Counted from the first letter of the stretch, positions 9,252-17,667 are shown. The stretch is DNA of 29,747 nucleotides from CAZQQU01 sp964595625 (GCA_964595625.1 CAZQQU010000017.1:1-29747); one strand, 5' to 3'. Notes: generated by a model not told the origin, from the letters alone. A program made the numbers and translations.

Positions 9252-9899
9252 ATGAAAAAAAACCTATTGTTTATTTCGCTCCTTTTTTTTACCGTGACCC
9301 AATTGGTCGCTCAAAATGCGCAACAAGCTAAAAATTTACTTAACGAAGTTTCCAACAAAGTAAAAAGTTACGATAATATACAAATCGAGTTTAGATACAC
9401 CTTACGAAATACCCAAGAAAACATCCATCAAGAATCCCGGGGAGAAGTGATACTACAAGGTGAAAAATATCTTGTAGAACTGATGGGGGCTACTCAATTA
9501 TACGACGGTAAAAAACTCTATGTCATCGTGCCCAGTGATGAAGAAATCACCATTTCTACAGTCACGGCTGAAGATGAAGAAAGTATTACTCCTTCGAGTA
9601 TGCTTCGCTTTTACGAAAAAGGATTTACCTATAAGTGGGATATCGTCCAAAATGTTCAAGGTAGAAATATCCAATATGTCGAATTAAAACCTACCGATAG
9701 CAAAAGTCCCATCAAGGATATTTTGCTAGGTATTGATTCACAGACCAAACACATTTACAAATTGATTCAACGTCAAAAAAATGGAACGGAAATTACCATT
9801 ACCATCCAAACCTTTAAGACCAATCAACCCCTTCCCAAAAATCAATTTATTTTTGATCAAATGCGCTACCCCAATTATTACATAAACAAGCTGGATTAA
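9252..9899 (+). CDS. lolA: LolA-like outer-membrane lipoprotein carrier protein
   Basis: A 215-residue secreted protein of the LolA family, periplasmic chaperones that ferry lipoproteins from the inner to the outer membrane. A signal peptide is clear: MKKN, a hydrophobic core, then LVAQ with likely cleavage before NAQQ. The mature part shows the beta-rich LolA pattern, with SYDNIQIEFRYTL near the start, a G-E-V-I-L-Q-G-E-K-Y strand, YDGKKLYVIVP, and a C-terminal FDQMRYPNYY. It sits 11 bases after ftsK and 39 bases before an LptF/LptG permease, which fits an envelope-biogenesis operon. Sequence similarity between Bacteroidota and E. coli LolA is low, so the role is by family. Confidence 0.88.
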   Translation: MKKNLLFISLLFFTVTQLVAQNAQQAKNLLNEVSNKVKSYDNIQIEFRYTLRNTQENIHQESRGEVILQGEKYLVELMGATQLYDGKKLYVIVPSDEEITISTVTAEDEESITPSSMLRFYEKGFTYKWDIVQNVQGRNIQYVELKPTDSKSPIKDILLGIDSQTKHIYKLIQRQKNGTEITITIQTFKTNQPLPKNQFIFDQMRYPNYYINKLD

Positions 9900-9938
9900 T
9901 GATATGCCCTGTGTCTGTAACAAATAGCAAGCCTCTCC

Positions 9939-11369
9939 GTGAAAATTATTGACAGATACATAGTCGTTACCTATCTCAAAACCTTCGTCAGTGTTTTTAT
10001 CATACTGATGCTTATTTTTTTATTGCAGACCATCTGGTTGTATATTTCCGAATTAGCGGGTAAAGACTTAGATGCTGGTATTATCATGCGGTTTTTATTG
10101 TATATGTCTCCCAAACTAATCCCGCTGGTATTACCACTGACCATTTTAGTTACCTCAATAATGGTTTTCGGGAATTTTGCTGAAAAATACGAATTTGCCG
10201 CTATGAAATCGACCGGAATTTCGCTACAGCGAGCAATGCGTGGGGTATTGGTTTTTATCATTTTACTCAGTGGAGTTACCTTTTATTTTGCCAATGACGT
10301 GATTCCTTGGTCGGAGTATAAATCAGTAAATTTACGTCGCAATATCGCCCAACTAAAACCCACCATGGCCATTACCGAAGGGCAGTTTAGTGAAATTGGA
10401 GATATCAACATAAAAGTGGATAAAAAATCGGGCGACCGCGGTCAATACCTCTCCGACATTATCATTCATAAAAGCAAGCCGCAGGTAGCCGGTAACCATA
10501 CGGTGATTAAAGCCCGAGAAGGAGAAATTCTCAATCGGGAAAACTCCAACACCCTGTCGTTGGTTCTTATGGATGGAAATTACTACGACGACGTTCATCA
10601 GCGAGACCCCCGTAAAAGAAATCGAAGACCCTTTACCAAAAGTTCTTTTGAAAAATATACCATCAATATCGATCTAACCGAATTTAACAACATCGACTTG
10701 ATGGAAGAGCAAGATTTGGCCAATGAAAAAATGTATCGTATCAACGAATTGCGGTATGAAATTGATTCTATGTCCAAACACTTTTCCTCGGATTTAAAAA
10801 ACTTTCCACAGACCTCTTACATCCGAAGTGGTATTTCTACGCTCAATGCCGGTTACAAAACCGAAAGCGTCGAAAAAAAATACGACCATTTTATGGATGC
10901 TTTTACACCGGGACAAAAAAAACAACTCTATGAATCGGCTTTGAGTAATCTTTACAACACCAATGAGAGTATCAAAGCCAAAGCCAAAGACTATGAAAAC
11001 CAACTTAAACGCCTCAATAAGTACGAAATTGCTTTGCACGAAAAATACGCCATGGCAGCTGCATGCATCATCTTATTTTTTGTAGGCGCTCCATTGGGCG
11101 CTATCATCCGTAAAGGAGGAATGGGATTACCTATGGTAATTGCTATAGTCTTATTTTTGGCCTATCACTTTATTGGGATTTTTGCTAAGAACAGCGCAGA
11201 AAATGCCAAGTTAACTCCCTTTATTGGTTCCTGGTTTTCTACCTTTATTATGCTTCCTTTAAGTATTTGGCTTACCTACCGAGCCACCACCGACCAAGGC
11301 CTTTTTGATACCGATGAATTTTTCCAAGCTATCGGCAAGTTTTTTAAAAAATTAGGAGGGAAAAAATAA
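9939..11369 (+). CDS. LptF/LptG (YjgP/YjgQ) family LPS export permease
   Basis: A 476-residue permease of the LptF/LptG family, the membrane half of the LptB2FG transporter that extracts lipopolysaccharide from the inner membrane. Membrane segments lie near the N-terminus (about 13-37, 55-78, 103-118). A long periplasmic beta-jellyroll-like domain follows, with an insert rich in charged residues and helices (about 240-365). The C-terminal membrane segments begin with AACIILFFVGAPLGAIIRKGG. The start is GTG in a normal family N-terminus (KIIDRYIVVTYLKTF), and no ATG fits better. Which of LptF or LptG it is cannot be decided here. It is convergent with the mscS gene, with 8 bases between. Confidence 0.92.
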   Translation: MKIIDRYIVVTYLKTFVSVFIILMLIFLLQTIWLYISELAGKDLDAGIIMRFLLYMSPKLIPLVLPLTILVTSIMVFGNFAEKYEFAAMKSTGISLQRAMRGVLVFIILLSGVTFYFANDVIPWSEYKSVNLRRNIAQLKPTMAITEGQFSEIGDINIKVDKKSGDRGQYLSDIIIHKSKPQVAGNHTVIKAREGEILNRENSNTLSLVLMDGNYYDDVHQRDPRKRNRRPFTKSSFEKYTINIDLTEFNNIDLMEEQDLANEKMYRINELRYEIDSMSKHFSSDLKNFPQTSYIRSGISTLNAGYKTESVEKKYDHFMDAFTPGQKKQLYESALSNLYNTNESIKAKAKDYENQLKRLNKYEIALHEKYAMAAACIILFFVGAPLGAIIRKGGMGLPMVIAIVLFLAYHFIGIFAKNSAENAKLTPFIGSWFSTFIMLPLSIWLTYRATTDQGLFDTDEFFQAIGKFFKKLGGKK

Positions 11370-11377
11370 CCTATGAT

Positions 11378-12190
11378 TTATGCCTCTGAAGTACCCGAAG
11401 GGGAGGCAACTATCAATTGATTGGTTTGAAAAGAAAAGTCAATTTTTTCTGCATCCAACACCTCTTTAAGTTGGTATTTTAAGCGATTTGAAACTTCGCT
11501 ATGTTCCTCACGATTCGCAAATGCTTTGACAGCCATAAGTACCCCTGAATGTTGATAATCGACCACCTCTACCACCGTAGATTCATTTTTTAAAATGCCG
11601 GGGTCGGCTTCTAACAGAGTTAAAATTACCCGCTTACATTTTTCTAAATCATTCTTATAAGTCAAACTAAAATTAATAACAATACGGCGGGTGTTTTTAA
11701 TCGAACCATTAACCACCGGATTATTTAAAAGAGTGGCATTGGGTAAAACAACTACTTTCCGGTCGTCTGTAACTAGAGTGGTGTACAAAATACTAATGGC
11801 TTCTACCCGACCACTATGCCCCATGGCTTCAATCGAATCTCCTACTTTAAAAGGTTTAAACAATATGATCAGTATCCCTCCCGCAAAGTTGGACAAACTC
11901 CCCTGCATAGCCATACCTACACCAATAGCTAAGCCACCCAAGACCGCTGCAAAAGAGGTGATATGCAAACCAACTACCCCAATCGAAGTAATAATTACCA
12001 AGATTTTAAACAAGACATCTAATAGGGGAATAATAAAATTGCGAATAGTCGGCTCAACATTCCGTTTTTCCATACGGCGGCGGAGAAATCCTTTTAACAC
12101 ATTACCCAGCCAAAACCCAACTATGAGTATTAAAATTGATACCCCAAACCGTATAGCAATCTTAATAATATCTTCTATTATCCATTCCAT
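11378..12190 (-). CDS. Small-conductance mechanosensitive channel (MscS family)
   Basis: A 270-residue MscS-type channel that opens under membrane tension to release solutes on osmotic downshock. It has the minimal three-helix layout: TM1 about 8-34, TM2 52-74, and the Gly/Ala-rich pore helix TM3 79-112 (LGGLAIGVGMAMQGSLSNFAGG). The beta domain follows (FKPFKVGDSIE, then VVVLPNATLLNNPVVN) and then the alpha/beta vestibule. I set the start at the ATG at 12190. The longer frame to 12325 adds 45 residues without family character and overlaps the promoter and start of ribB. CAAAGATA at 12211-12218 (TATCTTTG on the minus strand) is its likely -7 box. Confidence 0.93.
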   Translation of the reverse strand: MEWIIEDIIKIAIRFGVSILILIVGFWLGNVLKGFLRRRMEKRNVEPTIRNFIIPLLDVLFKILVIITSIGVVGLHITSFAAVLGGLAIGVGMAMQGSLSNFAGGILIILFKPFKVGDSIEAMGHSGRVEAISILYTTLVTDDRKVVVLPNATLLNNPVVNGSIKNTRRIVINFSLTYKNDLEKCKRVILTLLEADPGILKNESTVVEVVDYQHSGVLMAVKAFANREEHSEVSNRLKYQLKEVLDAEKIDFSFQTNQLIVASPSGTSEA

Positions 12191-12210
12191 AAAAAGCAGA
12201 TTAACAAGCG

Positions 12211-12218
12211 CAAAGATA
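12211..12218 (-). promoter_or_regulatory. Putative -7 box for mscS
   Basis: The minus strand reads TATCTTTG, a full TAnnTTTG match, 20 bases before the ATG chosen for mscS. No TTG lies at the usual distance upstream. The box supports the short start. Confidence 0.45.
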
Positions 12219-12275
12219 TTATTATAATCAAAATTTTCCCGGAAATTTTTACAACATATTAACGTTCTGCCTGTA

Positions 12276-12306
12276 TTGCTACTCCCAAATAGTTTGTGTA
12301 ATTTTG
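12276..12306 (+). promoter_or_regulatory. Promoter of ribB
   Basis: TTG at 12276-12278, a 20-base spacer and TAATTTTG at 12299-12306 make a near-ideal Bacteroidota promoter. It ends 17 bases before the ATG at 12324 and rules out the longer reading frame that begins inside it at 12276. Confidence 0.65.
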
Positions 12307-12323
12307 CCCTATATTTTACTATC

Positions 12324-13469
12324 ATGCAACAAACTCAAGAAACTTCCTATAAGTTACATACAATCGCAGAAGCCATCGAAGACATTCGACAAGGTAAAGT
12401 AGTCATTGTCGTTGATGATGAAGATCGTGAAAACGAAGGTGACTTTATTGCGGCTGCTGAAAAGGTAACTCCGGAGTTAATAAATTTTATGGCCACTCAC
12501 GGTCGGGGTTTAATTTGTGCTCCACTGACAGAAGAGCGCTGTAAGGAGTTAGATTTGCCGATGATGGTAGAAAACAACACGGTACTGCACCATACCCAAT
12601 TTACCGTTTCAGTAGATTTAATAGGTCATGGTTGTACCACGGGTATTTCAGTACACGACCGAGCTAAAACCATTAAAGCTTTAATTGATGAAACTACCCA
12701 ACCCCAAGATTTGGGCAGACCCGGACATATTTTTCCGTTGCGTGCCAAAGAAGGAGGGGTTTTACGTAGAACCGGTCATACCGAAGCCGCTATCGATCTG
12801 GCTCGACTTGCCGGACTTAAACCGGCGGGGATTTTGGTTGAAATTCTCAATGAAGACGGCACCATGGCCCGCTTACCGGAACTAATTAAAGTTGCTCAAA
12901 AATTTGATTTAAAAATCATTTCTATTGAAGACCTGGTGGCCTATCGAATGGAGCACGATTCGCTGATAGAGAAAAAAGAAGACTTTGAGATAACCACTCG
13001 TTTTGGTCAATTTCGCCTACGAGCTTACCGCCAAACCACCAATGATCAAATCCATATCGCTCTAACCACCGGAAATTGGAAACCCGATGAAAGCATCTTA
13101 GTCAGAGTCAATGCCTTACAAGTTAACGACGACCTGTTGGGAACCTTGACCAATAACAACGAGCAAAAATTGGATAGTATGTTTTCGGTGCTAAACCGAG
13201 AAGGAAAAGGCGCCATTATCTTTATCAACCAGCCCGTACCTCCCAGCAGTTTATTGCACCGCCTCAAAGAGTTAAAACAACTCCAACAACCCGATATAGT
13301 GGTCAAAGCACCTCGTATTGAAATCGATAGCAAAGATTTTGGAATCGGTGCTCAAATTATTCACGATTTAGGGATCCACAAAATCAAATTGATGTCTAAT
13401 AACCTACAAACCAAGCGAGTAGGTATGATTGGCTACGGTTTGGAAATCGTTGAATATGTGCCTTATTAA
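12324..13469 (+). CDS. ribB: 3,4-dihydroxy-2-butanone 4-phosphate synthase with degenerate GTP cyclohydrolase II domain
   Basis: The N-terminal half (about 8-210) is RibB, which makes the four-carbon riboflavin precursor from ribulose 5-phosphate. All landmarks are present: DDEDRENEGDF (31-41), THGRGLICAPL (58-68), HTQFTVSVD (90-98), GRPGHIFPLRAKEGGVLRRTGHTEA (131-155) and a conserved ILNEDGTMAR. The C-terminal half (about 222-381) has the GTP cyclohydrolase II fold outline (ending VEYVPY) but lacks its chemistry. The region matching the three zinc cysteines of RibA reads Q-V-N-D and TLTNNNEQKL, with no cysteine, and the catalytic RxxGLxNK region reads VPPSSLLHRL. A real RibA is therefore expected elsewhere. 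The name RibBA would overstate its activity. Confidence 0.93.
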   Translation: MQQTQETSYKLHTIAEAIEDIRQGKVVIVVDDEDRENEGDFIAAAEKVTPELINFMATHGRGLICAPLTEERCKELDLPMMVENNTVLHHTQFTVSVDLIGHGCTTGISVHDRAKTIKALIDETTQPQDLGRPGHIFPLRAKEGGVLRRTGHTEAAIDLARLAGLKPAGILVEILNEDGTMARLPELIKVAQKFDLKIISIEDLVAYRMEHDSLIEKKEDFEITTRFGQFRLRAYRQTTNDQIHIALTTGNWKPDESILVRVNALQVNDDLLGTLTNNNEQKLDSMFSVLNREGKGAIIFINQPVPPSSLLHRLKELKQLQQPDIVVKAPRIEIDSKDFGIGAQIIHDLGIHKIKLMSNNLQTKRVGMIGYGLEIVEYVPY

Positions 13470-13510
13470 GGCATTTTATCGGTTATTAGTTACTTCCTAC
13501 TCCTTTTCAG

Positions 13511-13526
13511 TTTCCCTTTCGGGAAA
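13511..13526. terminator. Weak hairpin after ribB
   Basis: TTTCCC-TTTC-GGGAAA forms a perfect 6-bp stem with a 4-base loop, 41 bases after the ribB stop. No U-tract follows on the plus strand, so termination is only a possibility. Confidence 0.3.
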
Positions 13527-13598
13527 AAAGTACAGACCTAAAATCGGTTTCATACCGAAAAAATTCCCATTGAATCGGATATAATTCTTCTTCTCCAG

Positions 13599-13606
13599 TA
13601 TATTTG
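13599..13606 (+). promoter_or_regulatory. Putative -7 box for the small DoxX-like gene
   Basis: TATATTTG matches TAnnTTTG and ends 22 bases before the ATG at 13629. The nearest TTG (13570-13572) leaves a 26-base spacer, longer than usual. Confidence 0.45.
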
Positions 13607-13628
13607 TATCCATCTAAGAGGTTACTAT

Positions 13629-13979
13629 ATGATTTTAAAAGTACTTAATTCGGCGTTAATTGTATTTGTGGTTTACTTGGCTCTAAAACACGGTTGGTAT
13701 ATGCTCACGGCCAAACCGGAAGCTGTCAATATCTTTGCCAAGTGGGGATTGGGAAAACCTTATGCAGTTGGGTATGGTCTTATCTTGTGTACCGCCGCTA
13801 TTTTTATTTTATTTCCCAAAACCTTTGTTTGGGGCAATTATATAATGGCCGCCGGAATTTTGTTATTTATTTGTTTCCAAGTGTACCATCACCAACTACA
13901 AGAAGCACTCATCGAAGTCCCCTTTCTTCTTTTAAATTTAATTATCCTATACTTACAGCACCCCTTAAAAAGTTTGTAA
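13629..13979 (+). CDS. Small DoxX-like four-helix membrane protein
   Basis: A 116-residue integral membrane protein with four hydrophobic segments (about 4-22, 44-62, 66-85, 92-112), the size and layout of the DoxX/DoxX-like superfamily. GWYMLTAKPEAVNIFAKWGLGKPY in the first loop resembles other flavobacterial members. No cysteines suited to redox work are seen in the loops. It stands alone between ribB and the convergent TonB receptor, with a 4-base gap to the latter. Its role is unknown. Confidence 0.75.
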   Translation: MILKVLNSALIVFVVYLALKHGWYMLTAKPEAVNIFAKWGLGKPYAVGYGLILCTAAIFILFPKTFVWGNYIMAAGILLFICFQVYHHQLQEALIEVPFLLLNLIILYLQHPLKSL

Positions 13980-13983
13980 ACTC

Positions 13984-16239
13984 TTATTTTAAAGTCAATC
14001 GGACACCTATAAATCCGCGAATTCCTTGATTGGAGGCATAGATATAACTGGGGTCAAACGTCAGCGCATAAGGATTATCTGGAGTCGGGACGACTTGACC
14101 ATTTTCATCAAACACCACTTCTTTATCAAACGGATCGGAGGAACGAGCAATGAGAAAAGGCGTATGTTTAGCCGGGGTCCAGTCTAAGAGATTTTTGACC
14201 CCACCGTAAATTTCGATATTTTTAAAACCGGTATAACTCAACTGGATGTTCTGAATACTCCACCAAGGACTGTACTCAGGTCGAGGGTCTAGTTCACCCA
14301 ACAAAGGCAAACGCATAGGTCCGTATAGATTTCCGGTATAATCCAGATTCAAATCCATTTTTTTGAATTGATACGAAAGCGACCAAGTTCCCATCCATTT
14401 TTCGGTTAATACTGGTTCTTTCTTGATACCGTCTTCATGCTGGGTGATTTCCTGAAAGGTAACTCCAAGCATGGCTTTCCAACGACTGCCGAAAGAGGCA
14501 TCAGCGTTCACACTAATTCCTTTAGAAACGGCATAACCATCCAGATTACTGTATATAATTTGGTTGGGATGGGTGTCATAATCCGGTACTATCCTATTGG
14601 TAAAATAGGTGTACCAAGCCGCACCTTCCACAGAATAGAGGGCACCCGAGCGACTGTGTATTTTTTTCAAGTAATTGAGATTGATATTGTATGATTTTTC
14701 AGGAAGTAAATTTTCAGTAATCACTACTTCGCGGGCACCCGTTACGGCCGCATGATCTTCCGTAAATAAATTGACCACCCGAAAACCGGTTCCGCTATTA
14801 ATTCGGAAAATATCGGTATCGCTCCAATTCCATTTGTAAGCCAATCGGGGCGTAAAGATCGAGCCGTGCCGCTGGTCGTAATCATATCGGGCTCCCAAAA
14901 GTAATCGATGGGCGGTACCCAACGTAATTTCGTCTTGAACAAATACCGAAGGTATCCAAACCCGATCAGAATTTTGTGTAGCCGGAGTATTATCGTCATA
15001 ATGGGTATATCGCGCTCCTACCCCTATCAGCCAGTCATGGTTTTGAACCGTCTTATCCCAAACAAATTGCCCAAAGCCTATTTGCTGTTGAGCCAAAAAG
15101 GGGGTCGTACCATACATCGAATTTTGGTCGTGGTAGGTATAAGAAAACTGAAGAGTCATTTTCTCGGTGGTAGGCAATTGATACTTACCAAACAGCTCAT
15201 AACGTGTCGTGTAAATACTTTCTCCATATACCTCGTCCCCTCCCCGATCGTCGGAAGTCCAATGCATTTCACCTCCCCAACGATCTTCATAAAAAAACCG
15301 ACCGGCTATCGAAAAATCCCGATTTTCACGGCGATTCACACCCCATTTGTGAAAAACAGAAATCCGATTTTGTAAGGTCACATCAGTAAACATATCACCA
15401 TTATGATCCATCGGTTGACTGTAATTGTAATAATTGATTCCGGTCAGGGTGACCGCTTTGGAGCCCACCGGTAAGGTAAAAGAAAGATCGGTATTGATTT
15501 CCGACCAGCTGGTCGCACTCCAATCGATAAAAAAACGAGGGGCATATTCGGGAAGTTTCGTAATCACATTGATCAGCCCTCCAACAGCTTCACTACCGTA
15601 CAAGGAAGAAGCGGGTCCTTTGACAATCTCTACTTGATCGATGAGCGAATTAGGAATCCCCATCAGGCCATACACCGTAGATAATCCACTAACAATCGGC
15701 ATACCGTCTATCATCACAAACGTATAGGGACCTTCTAAACCATTGATATGAATATCGCCGGTGTTACATACACTACAATTGACCTGCGGTCGAACCCCAT
15801 TGACATTTTGTAAGCCCTCAAACAAATTGGGAGTGGGATTTTTTAGAAAAAAAGCAGACCGATAAATTTCTACCGGAACCGGCGTATCTAACCGACTGAC
15901 CGATCGCATGGTACCCGTAATAACTACCTCCTCCAAAGACTCGTCGGAGTGAACTACAAACTCCAACTGGGTATTTTGTGATAAATTGATTTTTTTAGCT
16001 TGTTCGCGATAACCTACATAGGAAACCACTACCATATAGGTTCCGGCAGCCACATCGGGAATGGAAAAATACCCCGCTTCATCGGTTAACACCCCTATTT
16101 CGGTGTCTTGGAGATAGACCGAGGCAAATGCCAAGGGTCCCTCCTTATCGTGTACATGACCACTAATCTGGTAGGTGTTTTGAGCAATGAGTAACGAACA
16201 TTTAAAAAAGATTCCCAGCAAAAAGAATACTTTATACAT
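13984..16239 (-). CDS. TonB-dependent outer-membrane receptor
   Basis: A 751-residue outer-membrane receptor. A signal peptide ends near LLIAQ (20). A carboxypeptidase-like regulatory domain covers about 22-100 (ISGHVHD...FASVYLQD...GYFSIPDV). The plug domain covers about 105-230, with IHINGLEG, VMIDGMPI, VEIVKGPASSLYGSEAVGGLINV. A long beta-barrel ends in an aromatic/Leu-rich strand (GFIGVRLTL). Just before the plug's INGLEG is a C-S-V-C pair (C155, C158), the only CxxC in the protein. The substrate is not evident; no SusD partner is present. I start it at the ATG at 16239, because the longer frame begins with TTG at 16263 inside the -7 box. It lies downstream of a TetR gene that is a candidate regulator. 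Confidence 0.93.
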   Translation of the reverse strand: MYKVFFLLGIFFKCSLLIAQNTYQISGHVHDKEGPLAFASVYLQDTEIGVLTDEAGYFSIPDVAAGTYMVVVSYVGYREQAKKINLSQNTQLEFVVHSDESLEEVVITGTMRSVSRLDTPVPVEIYRSAFFLKNPTPNLFEGLQNVNGVRPQVNCSVCNTGDIHINGLEGPYTFVMIDGMPIVSGLSTVYGLMGIPNSLIDQVEIVKGPASSLYGSEAVGGLINVITKLPEYAPRFFIDWSATSWSEINTDLSFTLPVGSKAVTLTGINYYNYSQPMDHNGDMFTDVTLQNRISVFHKWGVNRRENRDFSIAGRFFYEDRWGGEMHWTSDDRGGDEVYGESIYTTRYELFGKYQLPTTEKMTLQFSYTYHDQNSMYGTTPFLAQQQIGFGQFVWDKTVQNHDWLIGVGARYTHYDDNTPATQNSDRVWIPSVFVQDEITLGTAHRLLLGARYDYDQRHGSIFTPRLAYKWNWSDTDIFRINSGTGFRVVNLFTEDHAAVTGAREVVITENLLPEKSYNINLNYLKKIHSRSGALYSVEGAAWYTYFTNRIVPDYDTHPNQIIYSNLDGYAVSKGISVNADASFGSRWKAMLGVTFQEITQHEDGIKKEPVLTEKWMGTWSLSYQFKKMDLNLDYTGNLYGPMRLPLLGELDPRPEYSPWWSIQNIQLSYTGFKNIEIYGGVKNLLDWTPAKHTPFLIARSSDPFDKEVVFDENGQVVPTPDNPYALTFDPSYIYASNQGIRGFIGVRLTLK

Positions 16240-16260
16240 AGGCAGAATTATTTTTTTATG

Positions 16261-16268
16261 CAAATGTA
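16261..16268 (-). promoter_or_regulatory. Putative -7 box of the TonB receptor gene
   Basis: The minus strand reads TACATTTG, a TAnnTTTG match, 21 bases before the ATG at 16239. The TTG start of the longer frame (16261-16263) is part of this box, which argues against that start. Confidence 0.5.
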
Positions 16269-16399
16269 TATATATTTTTTAGACTACTCTAAATTTATTT
16301 TTATAAAAACTGCATTCATAAAATCAGATAAAATTAAATTCTAGAAATTCAAAGGCTTAGGTGAGAAAGATAGTTCAAGATTAGATTAACCGTCTATAT

Positions 16400-16415
16400 C
16401 GCTTTCGCGAAAGCG
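16400..16415. repeat. Perfect 16-bp palindrome CGCTTTCGCGAAAGCG
   Basis: A perfect self-complementary 16-mer lies in the 202-base gap between the TetR stop and the TonB receptor ATG. No T-run follows on either strand, so it is not a standard terminator. It may be a genome-wide palindromic repeat or a TetR operator. Confidence 0.7.
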
Positions 16416-16441
16416 TTACAGAAAAGAAATACGATCTCCAT

Positions 16442-17005
16442 TTAAACGACCAGCCCTTCTAACAATATATCGGGCAATTCGCTTCGTAAGACCCCCACTT
16501 CGATATGATCTTTTTTGCTATACCACAGGTATAAATTACGTAAGGTAGAAAGAAGTGAAAAAAGAATAATTTCGGGATTGTAGGAGTGAATTTCTCCGGC
16601 TTGCATACCTTCCAGTAGGATGTTACGGAAGTGGGATTCGTAGTTGTTACGCATTTCTAAAAAATAGGGCAATTGTTCTTCCAAATGCATCCAATCGGTA
16701 TTGAGTGCCGCCATGGCACCCGGATTTTCTAGGGTAAGATCGATGTGGTGTTGAATAATTTTTTTGATTTTCTCGGGTGCCGATACCTGTTGTACCCGAA
16801 TGTGCTGCATCGCTTGCGTAAATTGCTCGGCAGTACCTATCACTAAATGGGTTAAAATTTCTTGTTTGGAAGATATATGGTTGTACAAACTGGCCGCTTT
16901 CATCCCCATGGCATCTGCCAAATCCCGCATGGTAACAGCGCTATAACCCCGTTGGCGAAACAATCGGGCGGCGGTATCAATAATTTGCTTTTTACGAGGA
17001 TGCAT
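16442..17005 (-). CDS. TetR/AcrR family transcriptional regulator
   Basis: A 187-residue one-domain repressor type. The N-terminal DNA-binding part is classic: a helix IIDTAARLFRQRGYSAVTM, then the helix-turn-helix about 25-44 (MRDLADAMGMKAASLYNHI) with the SLYNHISSKQEIL signature. The C-terminal ligand domain (about 55-187) has no recognisable ligand motif. It begins one base after the stop of the DUF4230 gene, so the two are translationally linked. It is followed by the TonB receptor on the same strand, its most likely target. Confidence 0.93.
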   Translation of the reverse strand: MHPRKKQIIDTAARLFRQRGYSAVTMRDLADAMGMKAASLYNHISSKQEILTHLVIGTAEQFTQAMQHIRVQQVSAPEKIKKIIQHHIDLTLENPGAMAALNTDWMHLEEQLPYFLEMRNNYESHFRNILLEGMQAGEIHSYNPEIILFSLLSTLRNLYLWYSKKDHIEVGVLRSELPDILLEGLVV

Positions 17006-17006
17006 T

Positions 17007-17621
17007 TTAGGGAATAAGGGGAACGATAGCGTCTGTAGTTTCTAACAATTGACCTTGGTATTCTACTTGCCAACCCAGACTGTGGGAGAGCAACCATATT
17101 TTTTGCAACTCGCTAATCAATCGGTTTTCAGCATTAGTCATCAAGTCGGAGTTTTGAATTTTTTCTTGCAGCATCTGATTGATATTCTCTTGGATGGTAT
17201 TGAGGTCTTGGGCTTGAAACTTATTTAAATGACCATTATCTATATGATAAAACTCAAAACTGGGCTGTATCTTTATTTCAGGTGGCGGAATATGAGTAAT
17301 ATGTATGGTTTGAGTACTTTCGTCTAGGCGGGTTTGCAATTGTTGTAAGTCATAGGTCACACTCACTCGGGCTTGAACCAATACGATGGCAGATTTGGTA
17401 GAAGTAAACCACTCCGTCCAAAAACTCTTGCTTTGTTCGTAGGTATAAATATCGCTAAAGGTTGCTTCAGACACGATGAGTTTACTCACTTGGGCGAGTT
17501 CTTGTTGTATCATTTGGGTACTGCGAATCACCTCTCGCTGTTGCTGGCGTTTTTCGCTGCAATAGGACACGGTTAAAAAAACAACTAAGGAGAGTAAAAC
17601 CCCGATAATAAAGTTTCTCAT
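17007..17621 (-). CDS. DUF4230 domain protein with N-terminal anchor
   Basis: A 204-residue protein with one N-terminal membrane anchor (about 4-19, then YCSEKRQQQR). The rest is extracytoplasmic, with the pattern of DUF4230: an early Ser/Thr-rich strand SEATFSDIYTY, a central LVQARVSVTYDL strand, an ITHIPPPEI loop, then a long helix and a C-terminal WQVEYQG. Function unknown. C21 follows the hydrophobic stretch, but the surrounding VSYC is a poor lipobox, so a simple membrane anchor is more likely. First gene of the unit with tetR. Confidence 0.8.
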   Translation of the reverse strand: MRNFIIGVLLSLVVFLTVSYCSEKRQQQREVIRSTQMIQQELAQVSKLIVSEATFSDIYTYEQSKSFWTEWFTSTKSAIVLVQARVSVTYDLQQLQTRLDESTQTIHITHIPPPEIKIQPSFEFYHIDNGHLNKFQAQDLNTIQENINQMLQEKIQNSDLMTNAENRLISELQKIWLLSHSLGWQVEYQGQLLETTDAIVPLIP

Positions 17622-17636
17622 AACCCAATATTTAGG

Positions 17637-17667
17637 TAAAGATAAAAGGACTTGCTAAAAGTACCAA
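17637..17667 (-). promoter_or_regulatory. Putative promoter of the DUF4230-tetR unit
   Basis: On the minus strand TTG (17665-17667), a 20-base spacer and TATCTTTA (17637-17644) fit the Bacteroidota pattern with one mismatch in the -7 box. It ends 15 bases before the ATG at 17621. Confidence 0.45.

Noticed and set aside
9916..9928. TGTAACAAATAGC between lolA and the LptF/LptG gene, resembling the 19-base operator
   Set aside because: It matches only the first part, lacks the AG step and the right end, and no TTTG -7 box follows at the 18-base spacing. Probably chance.
11691..12227. 178-residue plus-strand open frame antisense to mscS
   Set aside because: It has no family character or promoter, and mscS on the other strand is unambiguous.
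12191..12325. 45-residue N-terminal extension of the MscS protein
   Set aside because: It overlaps the ribB promoter and start, and lies upstream of a good -7 box that serves the shorter gene.
14908..15375. 155-residue plus-strand open frame inside the TonB receptor gene
   Set aside because: It is antisense to a well-conserved beta-barrel region, with no start signal or recognisable motif.
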